In this document: positions 9,397 to 18,170 of the stretch, piece by piece
Layout of the letters: every line of letters starts with the position of its first letter
Position numbering within the stretch: the first letter of the stretch is position 1
Origin: Brucella pseudintermedia
GTDB lineage: Bacteria; Pseudomonadota; Alphaproteobacteria; Rhizobiales; Rhizobiaceae
Reading direction: 5' to 3' (one strand)
Assembly: GCF_042697365.1 (NCBI RefSeq)
Contig: NZ_CP137604.1
DNA: 64,000 nt
Notes under the pieces: generated by a model
The model's database searches: none
Told to the model about the DNA's origin: nothing
The model's input: the letters and a program-made list of their open reading frames with translations, nothing else
Position numbers and translations under genes: made by a program

Positions 9397-10017
9397 TCAG
9401 GTGAGAGGCGTCATAACGGCTGCCTGATAGGCCGGACGCTGTTTCAAACGCTCATACCAGTCTTCCAGTCGCGGAAGAGAGGGGCGCTCGATCGGAAACT
9501 CGAACCATGCATATGCATAACACCCTATGGGGATGTCGCCGATACCGAAATGGTCGTCCGAGAACCAGGCAGCACCCTTGAGACCGTCATTGGCAATGCG
9601 CATGGATTGAGCAAGCCCCTGAAGACCGCGTTCCAGAACAGCGGGATCGCGTTCCGCCTCCGGCAGCCGGACCAGATGCTTTATGACATCGCTGAAATTG
9701 GAGGCGAGGGATGTGGAAGCCCAGTCCATCCATTTCTCAGCCTGCGCCCGCTTGGCCGGATCTTCGATCCACAACGTTCCCTTGCCGTAAACTGCCGCAA
9801 GATAGCGGGTGATGGTATTGGATTCCCACAAGACAGTGTCGCCGTCTTCCAGCAGCGGGATCAGCCCGTTTGGATTGCGAGCAAGATAAGCGGGATCTTT
9901 CAAGCCGCCGAATTGGCCGCCCACGTCGATCTGCTCATAGGCAAGATCAAGTTCGCACGCTATCCAGAGCGCCTTCTTCACATTCGTGGAATTGATACGA
10001 CCCCAGATTTTCAGCAT
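9397..10017 (-). CDS. glutathione S-transferase family protein
   Basis: A 206-residue protein with an N-terminal thioredoxin-fold GST domain and a C-terminal all-helical domain. The glutathione-site pattern is visible as GRINSTNVKKALW (residues 6-18) and LLEDGDTVLWESNTITRYLA (around 58-77), where ES contacts the glutathione gamma-glutamyl group. It probably conjugates or reduces small electrophiles in the cytoplasm. Its stop is 30 bases before the start of the dehydrogenase gene, which suggests a two-gene operon. Confidence 0.88.
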   Translation of the reverse strand: MLKIWGRINSTNVKKALWIACELDLAYEQIDVGGQFGGLKDPAYLARNPNGLIPLLEDGDTVLWESNTITRYLAAVYGKGTLWIEDPAKRAQAEKWMDWASTSLASNFSDVIKHLVRLPEAERDPAVLERGLQGLAQSMRIANDGLKGAAWFSDDHFGIGDIPIGCYAYAWFEFPIERPSLPRLEDWYERLKQRPAYQAAVMTPLT

Positions 10018-10064
10018 GACTCAGCCTGTTGCATTCCCGTCGAAAGCTGCATTCTAAACAGATC

Positions 10065-10094
10065 GTCCCCGAAAGCCGCAAGACTTCCGGGGAC
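10065..10094 (-). terminator. hairpin downstream of the ABC permease genes
   Basis: GTCCCCG and CGGGGAC pair around a 16-base loop. It lies after the minus-strand permease operon but lacks a clear T run, so termination is uncertain. Confidence 0.4.
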
Positions 10095-10127
10095 GATATT
10101 TTGGATTATGCCTATTTAGTGATCTCC

Positions 10128-10165
10128 AGAGCATTTCCGGCAAAACTGCGAACAGGAATTGCTCT
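10128..10165. repeat. degenerate rhizobial-type palindrome
   Basis: AGAGCA and TGCTCT arms flank TTTCCGG...GGAAT, resembling the ends of the repeat copies at 128 and 19667. It overlaps the last bases of the permease gene. Confidence 0.4.
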
Positions 10166-10997
10166 AGCGAACAAGATGACGTGTCAGCCGTCGTTCGAGA
10201 AAATCCCACACGTGCCGCAGGCATTCGACAATCACCAGATAAATGACCGCAGCCCAGAGATAGGTCTGGAAATCGAAAGTCCGCGAATAGGCGCGGCGCG
10301 TTTCGCCCATCAGGTCGAGCACGGTGATGATCGCCACAATGGCCGAACCCTTGATCATCAGGATGATTTCGTTGCCGTAAGGACGCAACGCCACGATAAG
10401 CGCCTGCGGAAGAATGACCTTCCAGAAGGTCACACGCTTCGAGATGCCAAGAGCGGCGGCACCTTCCCATTGGCCGGGCGCCACGCTCTGGATGGCGCCG
10501 CGCAGAATTTCAGCCTGATAAGCCGCCGTGTTGAGCGAAAATGCCAAAATTGCACAATTCCATGCGTCGCGGAAGAACACCCAAAGCCCGATGCTTTCAA
10601 GAAATGGACGAAAGGTGCCGAACCCGTAATAGATAAGGAAGGTCTGGGCGAGCAGCGGCGTGCCGCGGAAGAAATAGACGTAGCCGAAGGCAATTCCGCG
10701 AAGCCACCGATTGCTGGACATGCGTGCGGCGGTGATCGGAAGCGAGAGCAGCGCGCCTATGACGACGGAGATGGCGACCAGCTTCAGCGTTATCAGGAGC
10801 CCGGACCAGTAGCGCGGCCCGTAGGTTTCAAACAGATCGACCCGCCATGCATTATAGAGATAGATCGCAAGACCGGAGAAGAGGAGAAACCAGAGAGCAA
10901 CTATGATGTGACCCGCAACGCGCATTCGCGTCCATTGCTTTTCTACTGGCGGCGGGGCCATCGCCGGAATTGTCGTGTTGGAAACCGTCTGGCTCAT
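10164..10997 (-). CDS. amino-acid ABC transporter permease (HisM/ArtM-like)
   Basis: A 277-residue inner-membrane permease with about five to six hydrophobic helices. The BPD-transp permease signature reads EILRGAIQSVAPGQWEGAAA, the loop that docks on the ATPase. The start at 10997 lies one base after the stop of the upstream permease, with GAGGTG just before it, so translation is coupled. With the partner permease it forms the membrane channel of a polar amino-acid importer fed by the binding protein at 11867. No ATPase gene is in the cluster; it may be elsewhere. Confidence 0.85.
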   Translation of the reverse strand: MSQTVSNTTIPAMAPPPVEKQWTRMRVAGHIIVALWFLLFSGLAIYLYNAWRVDLFETYGPRYWSGLLITLKLVAISVVIGALLSLPITAARMSSNRWLRGIAFGYVYFFRGTPLLAQTFLIYYGFGTFRPFLESIGLWVFFRDAWNCAILAFSLNTAAYQAEILRGAIQSVAPGQWEGAAALGISKRVTFWKVILPQALIVALRPYGNEIILMIKGSAIVAIITVLDLMGETRRAYSRTFDFQTYLWAAVIYLVIVECLRHVWDFLERRLTRHLVR

Positions 10998-10998
10998 G

Positions 10999-11721
10999 TC
11001 ACGCACCTCGCGAACGGTTGGCGCCTGCATCGGCCCAACGGGCAATGCGGTCGATGAAGTAGGACGAGATGATTGCGAGGACCAGATAGAGCAGGCAGGC
11101 GATGCCAAAGAACAGGAACGGTTCCTTGGTCACGCGCGCGGCAATGGAGGTCTGCCGCAGGATATCGGACAGGGTGATGACCGAAACCAGCGATGTATCC
11201 TTGAGAAGCACCAGCCACAGATTGGCAAGTCCGGGCAGGGCGATACGGATCAATTGCGGCAGGATGACCTTGCGCATGGTCTGCCAGTGCGACAGGCCGA
11301 CCGCATAGCCGCCTTCATATTGCCCGCGCGGGATGGCGCGGAATGCCGAGAGGAAGACTTCGCTCGAATAGGACGAGAAGACGAAGCCCAGCGCGACCAT
11401 ACCTGCGCCGAAAGCATTGATTTCGACATTGGCGTCGACACCGAACAGGCTCAAAAGCCGTTGAAGGCCAAGCGAGGCGCCGAAATAAACGAGAAAGAGG
11501 GTCAGAAGCTCAGGCAAGCCACGAAAGATAGTGGTGTAGATATTCGCTGCGAGCCTTATTGACGGTTCGCTGGATTGTTTGCCGACGGCAACCAGAAATC
11601 CGAGTGCGAGACCGACGGGAAGTGTTGCGAGAGCCAGCGAGACGGTAACCAGAAGGCCCCAGGCAATGCTTGCCCCCCAACCGTCCGGGCCGAAACCCAA
11701 CAAAGTGGCGTAATGTTCCAT
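10999..11721 (-). CDS. amino-acid ABC transporter permease (HisQ-like)
   Basis: A 240-residue permease of the His/Glu/Gln/Arg/opine family (HEQRO). Hydrophobic helices start at GWGASIAWGLLVTVSLALAT, and the ATPase-coupling EAA loop is visible as VFLSAFRAIPRGQYEGGYAV. It pairs with the HisM-like protein encoded directly downstream (one-base gap). The periplasmic binding protein gene lies 145 bases upstream across a strong hairpin, which fits the common pattern of higher binding-protein than permease expression. Substrate is probably lysine/arginine/ornithine, judged from the binding protein. Confidence 0.85.
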   Translation of the reverse strand: MEHYATLLGFGPDGWGASIAWGLLVTVSLALATLPVGLALGFLVAVGKQSSEPSIRLAANIYTTIFRGLPELLTLFLVYFGASLGLQRLLSLFGVDANVEINAFGAGMVALGFVFSSYSSEVFLSAFRAIPRGQYEGGYAVGLSHWQTMRKVILPQLIRIALPGLANLWLVLLKDTSLVSVITLSDILRQTSIAARVTKEPFLFFGIACLLYLVLAIISSYFIDRIARWADAGANRSRGA

Positions 11722-11819
11722 GCGCCTGTTCTTTTTCCTGAAGGCATTTGCCTGTGTTTTTATCGCCCGCGAGGATCAGCCCCGGCCAGGCTTGTGCGGC
11801 ATGCCCGTAAAAATGTTTT

Positions 11820-11849
11820 GCGCCGGTTTGACGAAACGCAAACCGGCGC
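11820..11849 (-). terminator. hairpin between the binding-protein and permease genes
   Basis: An 11-bp perfect stem (GCGCCGGTTTG with CAAACCGGCGC) lies 17 bases after the binding-protein stop and is followed on the minus strand by an A/T-rich run. It probably stabilizes the upstream mRNA or terminates part of transcription. Confidence 0.7.
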
Positions 11850-11866
11850 ATGTCTATCATTTGGGA

Positions 11867-12673
11867 TTAGTTTTCAGCGCCATAAGCGTCAAAGTCGAAG
11901 TACTTGTCGTTGACTTCCTTGTACTTGCCGTTCGCGCGGATGGCCTTGATGGCCGCGTTGAACTTTTCAACCAGTTCCGGGCGGCCCTTCTTGAAGGCGA
12001 CACCGGCGCCCGGACCGTGGATTTCGACAACCGGCGGGAACGTGCCGACCATCTTGCAGCAGGCGCCATCCGGCGTCTTCAGCCATTCGGCCAGCGTCAC
12101 GCTGTCGTCGTTGACGGCGTCGAGACGGCCATTGGCGAGATCAAGGCGGTATTCTTCCGCCGTCGGATAAGCCTTGATCGTGCTGTCGGTAAAGGTCTTT
12201 TCCGAGTAGTTGGAGTGCGTGGTGGAAACCTGTACGCCGATGGTCTTGCCTGCGAGGTCTTCCTTGGTCACACCCTTGATGTCGGTGTCTTTGGGAGCCG
12301 CAATGCCGGGAGGCGTGTTGTAATATTTATTGGAAAAGTCGACCTGCTTCTTGCGCTCGTCCGTAATGGACATGGAGGCGATGAAGGCGTCGAACTTGCC
12401 AGCCTGAAGCGCGGGAATAGCGCCATCCCACTCCTGGGTGACGAATTCGCACTCGGCTTTCATCTCCTCGCAGAGGGCCTTGGCGATATCGACGTCGAAG
12501 CCCGAGAGGGTACCGTCCGGCTTGATGAAATTGAAAGGAGGATAGGCGCCTTCGGTGCCGATCTTGAGCTTGAGGGGCTCTTCTGCATGTGCAACGCCAG
12601 CAGCCATGCTGCCAATCGTCATTGCCAGTGCTGCAACCGATGCTGCAGCGGCGATACGCTTCATTACGCGCAT
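11867..12673 (-). CDS. basic amino-acid ABC transporter substrate-binding protein
   Basis: A 268-residue periplasmic protein with a signal peptide (AALAMTIGSMAAGVAHAEE, cut after AHA). The SBP family 3 opening is KIGTEGAYPPFNFIKPDG, and GFDVDIAKALCEEM follows. The closest known group is the lysine/arginine/ornithine-binding (LAO/HisJ/OccT) proteins. It feeds the two permeases encoded downstream. Start ATG 12673 has GAGAGGA seven bases ahead. A very similar protein of the same length is encoded at 40417 without permeases. The exact ligand cannot be read from the sequence. Confidence 0.9.
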   Translation of the reverse strand: MRVMKRIAAAASVAALAMTIGSMAAGVAHAEEPLKLKIGTEGAYPPFNFIKPDGTLSGFDVDIAKALCEEMKAECEFVTQEWDGAIPALQAGKFDAFIASMSITDERKKQVDFSNKYYNTPPGIAAPKDTDIKGVTKEDLAGKTIGVQVSTTHSNYSEKTFTDSTIKAYPTAEEYRLDLANGRLDAVNDDSVTLAEWLKTPDGACCKMVGTFPPVVEIHGPGAGVAFKKGRPELVEKFNAAIKAIRANGKYKEVNDKYFDFDAYGAEN

Positions 12674-13015
12674 TTTCAGTCCTCTCGTTTGTTCTGGCTG
12701 GTTCCCTGATTATTTCTTCTGGTTCAGCCGCTTAAGGGGTAGTCGCGACCGTGTAACTTAAAATTGCACGTTTGGCAGCGGATTCCCCCTGTCGTTACCA
12801 ATAGATGGTTGAGCCGATCATGCGCAATATTTTTTCGCGCTTCCATCTCCACCATCGGGTCTGCTTGCGATATTCCCACCATTTTTGGACAATTGGCAAG
12901 ATGGTCCGTGTAATTAAATTGTGTGTCTTAAACGTGGATTCGTCGGCCTTTTCCGTATGTTTTTAAATCAGCATAACGGAAATAACTATCTGTATGGCAA
13001 TCTATAGGGAGTTAC
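12674..13015. other. intergenic region upstream of the ABC transporter operon
   Basis: These 342 bases lie between the mobB stop and the binding-protein start. The right part is AT-rich. It must hold the promoter of the transporter operon. I recognise no operator or small gene. Confidence 0.5.
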
Positions 13016-13519
13016 TCATAGCCCCATCTCACATTCGATAAAATCGGCTATTTTCTCAATATCATCGATGCTGAACACGGGGACTTTTTCCATGGGATAT
13101 GGCTCGTCGCTGGCAACGGCGACGACAGTCGGATCGTCGGCGGAAAGCGGCGGACCTTCATGGCTGCCCCGGCGGCGCAACTCGATTTTCTTATGCGTTT
13201 CTCGCTTGTAGCCTTCGACCAGAACCAGATCGCAGGGCGCCAGCTTGGCGGCAATCTCATGCAAAGAAGGCTCTTCTTCGCCCAGGCTCTCATGCATGAT
13301 GGCGTAGCGTTGCGACGAGACTATTGCGACTTCCGCCGCTCCGGCTTTTCGATGTCGCCAGGAATCGGTTCCCTCATGATCGATGTCGAAATTGTGATGG
13401 GCGTGCTTGATCGTCGCGATGCGGTATCCACGGGCGGTCAGGCATGCAACCAGACGCTCGGTCATCGTCGTCTTGCCGGAATTTTTCCAGCCGGTAATAC
13501 CGAAAAGCTTCTGGTTCAT
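13016..13519 (-). CDS. mobB: molybdopterin-guanine dinucleotide biosynthesis protein B
   Basis: A 167-residue P-loop GTP-binding protein. The Walker A motif is GWKNSGKTTMTERL (residues 10-23), and the MobB segment KHAHHNFDIDHEGTDSWRHR follows. MobB assists MobA in joining GMP to molybdopterin for DMSO-reductase-type molybdoenzymes. Its start overlaps the mobA stop by four bases, so the two are translationally coupled. Confidence 0.93.
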   Translation of the reverse strand: MNQKLFGITGWKNSGKTTMTERLVACLTARGYRIATIKHAHHNFDIDHEGTDSWRHRKAGAAEVAIVSSQRYAIMHESLGEEEPSLHEIAAKLAPCDLVLVEGYKRETHKKIELRRRGSHEGPPLSADDPTVVAVASDEPYPMEKVPVFSIDDIEKIADFIECEMGL

Positions 13520-14148
13520 TTCATCGACCCAGCCAGTTTTCGGGCCGCGACGAGATCGTCGGGCCGGTTGATGTTGAAGAACGGGTCATATGTTTCCGGG
13601 CTATCGCCAGCGAAGGCAAGCGGAAAATCGGCAGTCTCAAAACCTATGTGTTTAGCGAACGAAAGGACGCTGGCCTTGTTCGTACCGGCGAGCCAGGCGG
13701 ACAGTTCTTTTGCGAGCCCCGTTTCCCACAGACCGAAAATCGGATGGATTTGTTCCAAGGATGTGGCGAGAACGATGCGCGCTCCCGTCTGATCGCGGCG
13801 CGCCAGAAGGCGGTCGGCGAGATCATGTGGCACGAATGGCGTATCGGCTGCCGCTGTCAGCAAAAGAGAAGTCTCGTGCGCGTATGTCAGCGCCGTCAGG
13901 ATGCCGACCAGCGGACCGCCATGTTTTGAAGGCAGGTCCCTTATGACCGAAAGTCCGAGGTCGCTGAGGCGCATATCCTCGGTGTTCGCGTTGATAATCA
14001 GAGTTTCGACCTGTGGTCTGAGCCGCGCGATGACATGGGCAATGACGGAGCTGGTGCCATCAAGTGGCTGAAGGAACTTGTCGCCCGCGACGCCACCTTC
14101 CTTCATGCGGCTGGAAAGCCCGCCGGCAATGATGGCTCCTGCAATCAT
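13516..14148 (-). CDS. mobA: molybdenum cofactor guanylyltransferase
   Basis: A 210-residue nucleotidyltransferase of the MobA type that transfers GMP from GTP to the molybdenum cofactor. The N-terminal signature AGGLSSRMKEGGVAGDKFL carries the nucleotide-binding GG and the Lys, with a few extra residues compared with the usual LAGGxSxRMGxDK form. Downstream motifs include DLPSKHGGPLVGILTAL and the metal-binding AAADTPFVPHDL. It overlaps the transporter gene upstream and mobB downstream by four bases each, giving a compact operon. Confidence 0.92.
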   Translation of the reverse strand: MIAGAIIAGGLSSRMKEGGVAGDKFLQPLDGTSSVIAHVIARLRPQVETLIINANTEDMRLSDLGLSVIRDLPSKHGGPLVGILTALTYAHETSLLLTAAADTPFVPHDLADRLLARRDQTGARIVLATSLEQIHPIFGLWETGLAKELSAWLAGTNKASVLSFAKHIGFETADFPLAFAGDSPETYDPFFNINRPDDLVAARKLAGSMK

Positions 14149-15068
14149 GAGGGTTCCACGCCGGTCGGGATTGTCGCGAGCGTGCTTTTGTTGCGCTCGC
14201 GCTTCTTCAATACGTTTTCGCGATAGACCATGTAGACGCCGCTTCCGACCACCAGAATCGATCCGATGATCGTGTATATGTCAGGCGCTTCGCCGAAGAC
14301 CAGAGTGCTGAGGCCGATTGCCCAGAGCAGGCTGGAATATCGGAATGGCGAAACGAACGAAACTTCTCCTTCGCGCATCGCCAGAATGATGAAATGATAG
14401 CCGACGAGAAGGAGAACGGCAGCAACCGCCATTGCGCCGACAGCTGACATTCCAAGCGGCTGCCATCCGCCCATGGGAACTGTCAGCGCGCCGCCTGTCA
14501 GCGATATCGCGCCTGCCGTCAACGTCGATAGATAGAGGGTGGGGACATGCGCCGGCACGCGGCGCGTGGCAATGTCTCGCGTGGCAGCAAAACAGACGCT
14601 GGCAAGAAGCACGCCGACAGCGGTAAGACTGGCAGCGCCATCCGTACCGGGGCGGATGATGATGAGAACGCCAGCCAGACCGGCAAGAATGCAGCACCAG
14701 CGGCGCCAGCCCACTTTCTCCTTCAGGAACAGAGCTGCTCCAAGCGTCACGACAAGCGGCGTTGCCTGAAAGACGGCAGAACAGAATGCCTGGGAAAGAT
14801 GGCCAAGGGAGTAGATATAGGTGATCGTAGCAACGACTTCGCCCACGACCCGCAGGATTGTCATCTTTTCCAGCGAAAGATTGCGCAACGCCCCGCGGCG
14901 CCAGGCCAGCAAACCGATCAGCACCGTCGCGAATATGCCGCGGACCAGCATATACTGCCCGCTGTTCATCTCGGTCAGGAGATATTTTGTGATTGTATCG
15001 CCAATGGTGAAGGTCCCCATGGCGAGAAGCATGAAAATACTTGCACGAAAATTTGCTGACTGCGGCAC
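14145..15068 (-). CDS. EamA-family (drug/metabolite transporter) membrane protein
   Basis: A 307-residue inner-membrane protein with ten predicted hydrophobic helices in two EamA repeats, the DMT superfamily layout. The first repeat runs from about residue 10 to 140 and the second from about 150 to 285. The C-terminal tail is basic (ENVLKKRERNKS). The substrate is not evident. It overlaps mobA by four bases, so it is co-transcribed with the molybdenum-cofactor genes, but a link to molybdenum metabolism is not shown. Confidence 0.85.
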   Translation of the reverse strand: MPQSANFRASIFMLLAMGTFTIGDTITKYLLTEMNSGQYMLVRGIFATVLIGLLAWRRGALRNLSLEKMTILRVVGEVVATITYIYSLGHLSQAFCSAVFQATPLVVTLGAALFLKEKVGWRRWCCILAGLAGVLIIIRPGTDGAASLTAVGVLLASVCFAATRDIATRRVPAHVPTLYLSTLTAGAISLTGGALTVPMGGWQPLGMSAVGAMAVAAVLLLVGYHFIILAMREGEVSFVSPFRYSSLLWAIGLSTLVFGEAPDIYTIIGSILVVGSGVYMVYRENVLKKRERNKSTLATIPTGVEPS

Positions 15069-15173
15069 GATACAGAATCCGGTTTAGGCCCTGAGCCTTG
15101 GATTGCATAGCGTGTTAAAGTCGATCTCGCGACAATTATTTCGGGCTGTTGGTTCTTTTAAGTATAAAGCAGC

Positions 15174-16208
15174 TCAACCGCCGGTAAGGCTCATGTGGCG
15201 CGCAACCGCCGGGCGGTTATGATCGCGGTCGATGATGAAATCGTGCCCCTTCGGCTTGCGCGAAATGGCTTCATCGATAGCCTTGCTGAGCAGCAGATCG
15301 CTTTCGCTTTCCCGCAGGGCCTTGCGCAGATCGGCATCGTCGTTCTGGCCGAGGCACATATAGAGCATGCCGGTGCAGGTGAGCCGGACGCGATTGCAGC
15401 TTTCGCAGAAATTGTGGGTCATCGGCGTGATGAAGCCAAGCCGTCCGCCCGTTTCTTCAATCGTCACGTAGCGGGCAGGGCCACCCGTGCGATACGGAAT
15501 ATCGGACAGCGTGAACTGCCGCGACAGATCCTCCCGCACTTGAGAGAGCGGCAGATATTGCTCTGTGCGGTCGAACTCGATCTCGCCCATCGGCATGGTT
15601 TCGATGAGGGTCATGTCCATGCCGCGGCCATGCGCCCAGCGGATCAGTTCAGGAATTTCGTGTTCGTTGAAATCCTTGAGTGCGACGGCATTGATCTTGA
15701 CGCGGATACCGGCACGCTGGGCGGCTTCAATGCCCTCCAGAACCCGTGGCAGATCGCCCCAACGGGTAATCTGATGAAATTTTTCCGGATCGAGCGTGTC
15801 CAGCGAGACATTGATGCGCCGCACGCCGCAATCCGCCAGTTCATCGGCAAAACGCGCGAGCTGCGATCCGTTCGTGGTGAGAGTCAGCTCATCCAGCGCG
15901 CCGGATTTCAGGTGGCGCGAAAGCTGCCGGATGAGATGCATGATATTCTTGCGCACCAAAGGCTCGCCGCCGGTCAGGCGCAGCTTCCGCACGCCCTTGT
16001 CGATAAAGGCGGTGCAGAGGCGATCCAGTTCCTCAAGCGTCAGCAAATCTTTCTTGGGCAGGAACGTCATATGTTCCGCCATGCAATAGGTGCAGCGGAA
16101 GTCGCAGCGATCCGTCACCGAAACGCGAAGATAGGTAACGGCGCGCCCGAAAGGATCGATCATGGGTCCATTCGGAGAAACAATTGGCTGGGCTTGGTTT
16201 GTGTGCAT
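15174..16208 (-). CDS. moaA: GTP 3',8-cyclase
   Basis: A 344-residue radical SAM enzyme for the first step of molybdenum-cofactor synthesis (GTP to 3',8-cyclo-H2GTP). The first 4Fe-4S site is CDFRCTYC, the second cysteine cluster is NFCESCNRVRLTCTGMLYMC, and the protein ends in the functionally important Gly-Gly (MSLTGG). I chose ATG 16208, which gives the usual family length; the open frame reaches 16283 but adds an unconserved basic stretch. It lies upstream of the mob genes on the same strand. Confidence 0.95.
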   Translation of the reverse strand: MHTNQAQPIVSPNGPMIDPFGRAVTYLRVSVTDRCDFRCTYCMAEHMTFLPKKDLLTLEELDRLCTAFIDKGVRKLRLTGGEPLVRKNIMHLIRQLSRHLKSGALDELTLTTNGSQLARFADELADCGVRRINVSLDTLDPEKFHQITRWGDLPRVLEGIEAAQRAGIRVKINAVALKDFNEHEIPELIRWAHGRGMDMTLIETMPMGEIEFDRTEQYLPLSQVREDLSRQFTLSDIPYRTGGPARYVTIEETGGRLGFITPMTHNFCESCNRVRLTCTGMLYMCLGQNDDADLRKALRESESDLLLSKAIDEAISRKPKGHDFIIDRDHNRPAVARHMSLTGG

Positions 16209-16390
16209 CATAAGCCGTTGTTTCCGCTTGGTGCGGAGGGATGTCCGCATCGTTTCCCTAGAAATAGGACCTACAGATTGCATTGTCCAGTTTGGCGCGC
16301 TCGAAGCTCTTTCAATAATGACCGCGGCTATTGCGATATTTTAACGCGGGGCCTATCAAAGCTGGCGACTATCCAAGCTGGAGAATGGTT

Positions 16391-16750
16391 ATGAGCGAGG
16401 TCTGGCCGACTGAATTGCGCGTTTCGCACGACCGCAGACTGCTGACGGTGGCGTTTGATGATGGCCAGAAGTTCGAGCTGACCGCCGAATTGCTGCGTGT
16501 GCTGTCACCTTCGGCGGAAGTGCAGGGCCATTCACCGGAACAGCGCGTGACGGTTGGCGGCAAGCGCGACGTCGAAATCATGAAGGTCGAACCGGTCGGC
16601 AATTATGCCGTTCGAATAACCTTCGACGACATGCACGACACCGGCCTGTTTTCGTGGACCTATCTCCACAAGCTCGGAACCGAGAAGGACACTCTGTGGC
16701 AAACCTATCTCGATGAACTGGCCGAAAAAGGGCTCAAGCGGGATCGCTGA
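16391..16750 (+). CDS. DUF971 domain protein
   Basis: A 119-residue protein matching the DUF971 / gamma-butyrobetaine hydroxylase N-terminal-like fold: WPTELRVSHDRRLLTVAFDD at the start and GLFSWTYLHKLG near residue 93. In plants and bacteria such domains are linked to Fe-S or iron-dependent processes, but the role is not established. ATG 16391 has GGAG seven bases before it; earlier in-frame ATGs (16331, 16385) lack one. It is convergent with the MarR gene, two bases apart. Confidence 0.8.
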   Translation: MSEVWPTELRVSHDRRLLTVAFDDGQKFELTAELLRVLSPSAEVQGHSPEQRVTVGGKRDVEIMKVEPVGNYAVRITFDDMHDTGLFSWTYLHKLGTEKDTLWQTYLDELAEKGLKRDR

Positions 16751-16752
16751 GC

Positions 16753-17217
16753 CTATTCTTTTTCAAGCATTTCGCAGATGCGGCGCATCACATCGCCCAT
16801 TGCGTTGCATTGCGCGGCTGTTGACTGCGCCATGACGCGGTCAATCAGTTCCGTGTAGACTGTCAGCGCGTGTCCGAGCAGCCTTTCGCCCTTGGCGGTC
16901 AGGGTCAGGCGCATCACGCGCTTGTCCGCCGGGTCGCCCTCGCGCACCAGCAGGCCGCGTTTTTCGAGCTTCGGCAGCAGCATGGTGATGTTTGAGCGCC
17001 CGACCAAAATGCGGCGCGCAAGATCGTGCTGGGATTCGCCGGGATGGCGATAAACATTCATCAGCACATCGAGGTCGGCAATTTTCAGATCGAACGTCGA
17101 TAGTCCCTGGGCGAGGGCGCGTTCCACCGCCTTGCCGGCGCGAGCGACGGCGATCCAGTTCTTGAAGCGGGGATTGTCCCACGGCAGTTTTTGAGTCTCG
17201 TCTTGCATTTTGTTCAT
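16753..17217 (-). CDS. MarR family transcriptional regulator
   Basis: A 154-residue winged-helix regulator. The DNA-reading helix region is DLARRILVGRSNITMLLPKLE, and the wing is GLLVREGDPADKRVMRLTLT, the family hallmark DxRxxxxxLT. It is divergent from the alpha/beta hydrolase gene with a 47-base spacer that holds a palindrome, so it probably represses both genes until a small ligand binds. The ligand is unknown. Confidence 0.9.
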   Translation of the reverse strand: MNKMQDETQKLPWDNPRFKNWIAVARAGKAVERALAQGLSTFDLKIADLDVLMNVYRHPGESQHDLARRILVGRSNITMLLPKLEKRGLLVREGDPADKRVMRLTLTAKGERLLGHALTVYTELIDRVMAQSTAAQCNAMGDVMRRICEMLEKE

Positions 17218-17232
17218 TCTTGTACAATTATT

Positions 17233-17248
17233 TGTTCAGGATTGAACA
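17233..17248. promoter_or_regulatory. probable MarR operator
   Basis: TGTTCA-GGAT-TGAACA is a perfect 6-bp inverted repeat between the divergent MarR and hydrolase starts. Its size and place fit a MarR dimer site. Confidence 0.6.
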
Positions 17249-17264
17249 TAATTGAGGCCCTGTC

Positions 17265-18170
17265 ATGACATCGTTTTCTTTGCAGGTTACGCGATTCGGC
17301 CTGGGTGTGCTCGGGCGCATTGATGCCGATAAAGCGGGCCGCGCTGCATTCAGGATTTTTTGTCGAACGCCGAGCCGCAAGCCGAAGACCAAGGCCTATG
17401 CGGAGCGTCTTCATAAAGCGAACATGGAACTCGGTCAGGCAAAGCGGCTCGATCTGATCATCGACCGCGGCCTTGTTGCAACCTATCTGTTCGAGCCGAA
17501 GGGGCATGTGGGGCGAACGTCGCTCGTCGTCCACGGATGGGGATCGCGCGCGGCCGATATGATGACGATCATTCGCGAGCTTGTCGCACGGGGCGAGCGG
17601 GTCGTCGCCATCGACTTGCCGGGACATGGCGCATCGGCGGGGCACACGCTTAACATGATCCAGGCAATCGCAGCCGTCGATGTGGCGTGGCGTCAATATG
17701 GCCCGTTCGACGCGATGATCGGCCATTCTTTCGGCGGCGCGGTCGTTATCAATGCGGCTGCGGGTTCCGTTGGTTGCTACCGGTCACACCGCCCGGCAAA
17801 GCTGGTGACGATTGCTTCCCCGCACTCGATGGCGGGTGTTTTTGACGGTTTCAGCAAAGTGTTAAGGCTGGGCCGTGACGCGCGCAACGCCATGAAGGAA
17901 CAGGTCCGGCATATCGCAGCGCGCCCGATTACGGACTTCGATACCGATGTGCTCCTGCGCCGCATGACGATACCGACACTTGTCATCCATGCACATGACG
18001 ATAAGGAGGTTCCTGCTATTTGCGCGGAAGCGGCTGGCAAGGCGGGCGCTCATGTCACGGTGCATTGGGCCGATGGCCTTGGGCATCGCCGCATCATTGC
18101 AAGTGGCGAGGTGGCATCATTGGTGGCGGAATATCTCGATGACAGCCCGAGATTGAGGCTGGTTGCCTGA
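17265..18170 (+). CDS. alpha/beta hydrolase
   Basis: A 301-residue alpha/beta-hydrolase fold protein. The oxyanion region is VVHGWGSRAADM, the nucleophile elbow is GHSFGGA (around residue 150), an acid is in HAHDDKEVP, and the catalytic His is in GLGHRRI. The reaction (esterase, lipase or similar) cannot be told from the sequence. It is divergent from a MarR gene and probably its target. It ends one base before the convergent TetR gene. Confidence 0.85.
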   Translation: MTSFSLQVTRFGLGVLGRIDADKAGRAAFRIFCRTPSRKPKTKAYAERLHKANMELGQAKRLDLIIDRGLVATYLFEPKGHVGRTSLVVHGWGSRAADMMTIIRELVARGERVVAIDLPGHGASAGHTLNMIQAIAAVDVAWRQYGPFDAMIGHSFGGAVVINAAAGSVGCYRSHRPAKLVTIASPHSMAGVFDGFSKVLRLGRDARNAMKEQVRHIAARPITDFDTDVLLRRMTIPTLVIHAHDDKEVPAICAEAAGKAGAHVTVHWADGLGHRRIIASGEVASLVAEYLDDSPRLRLVA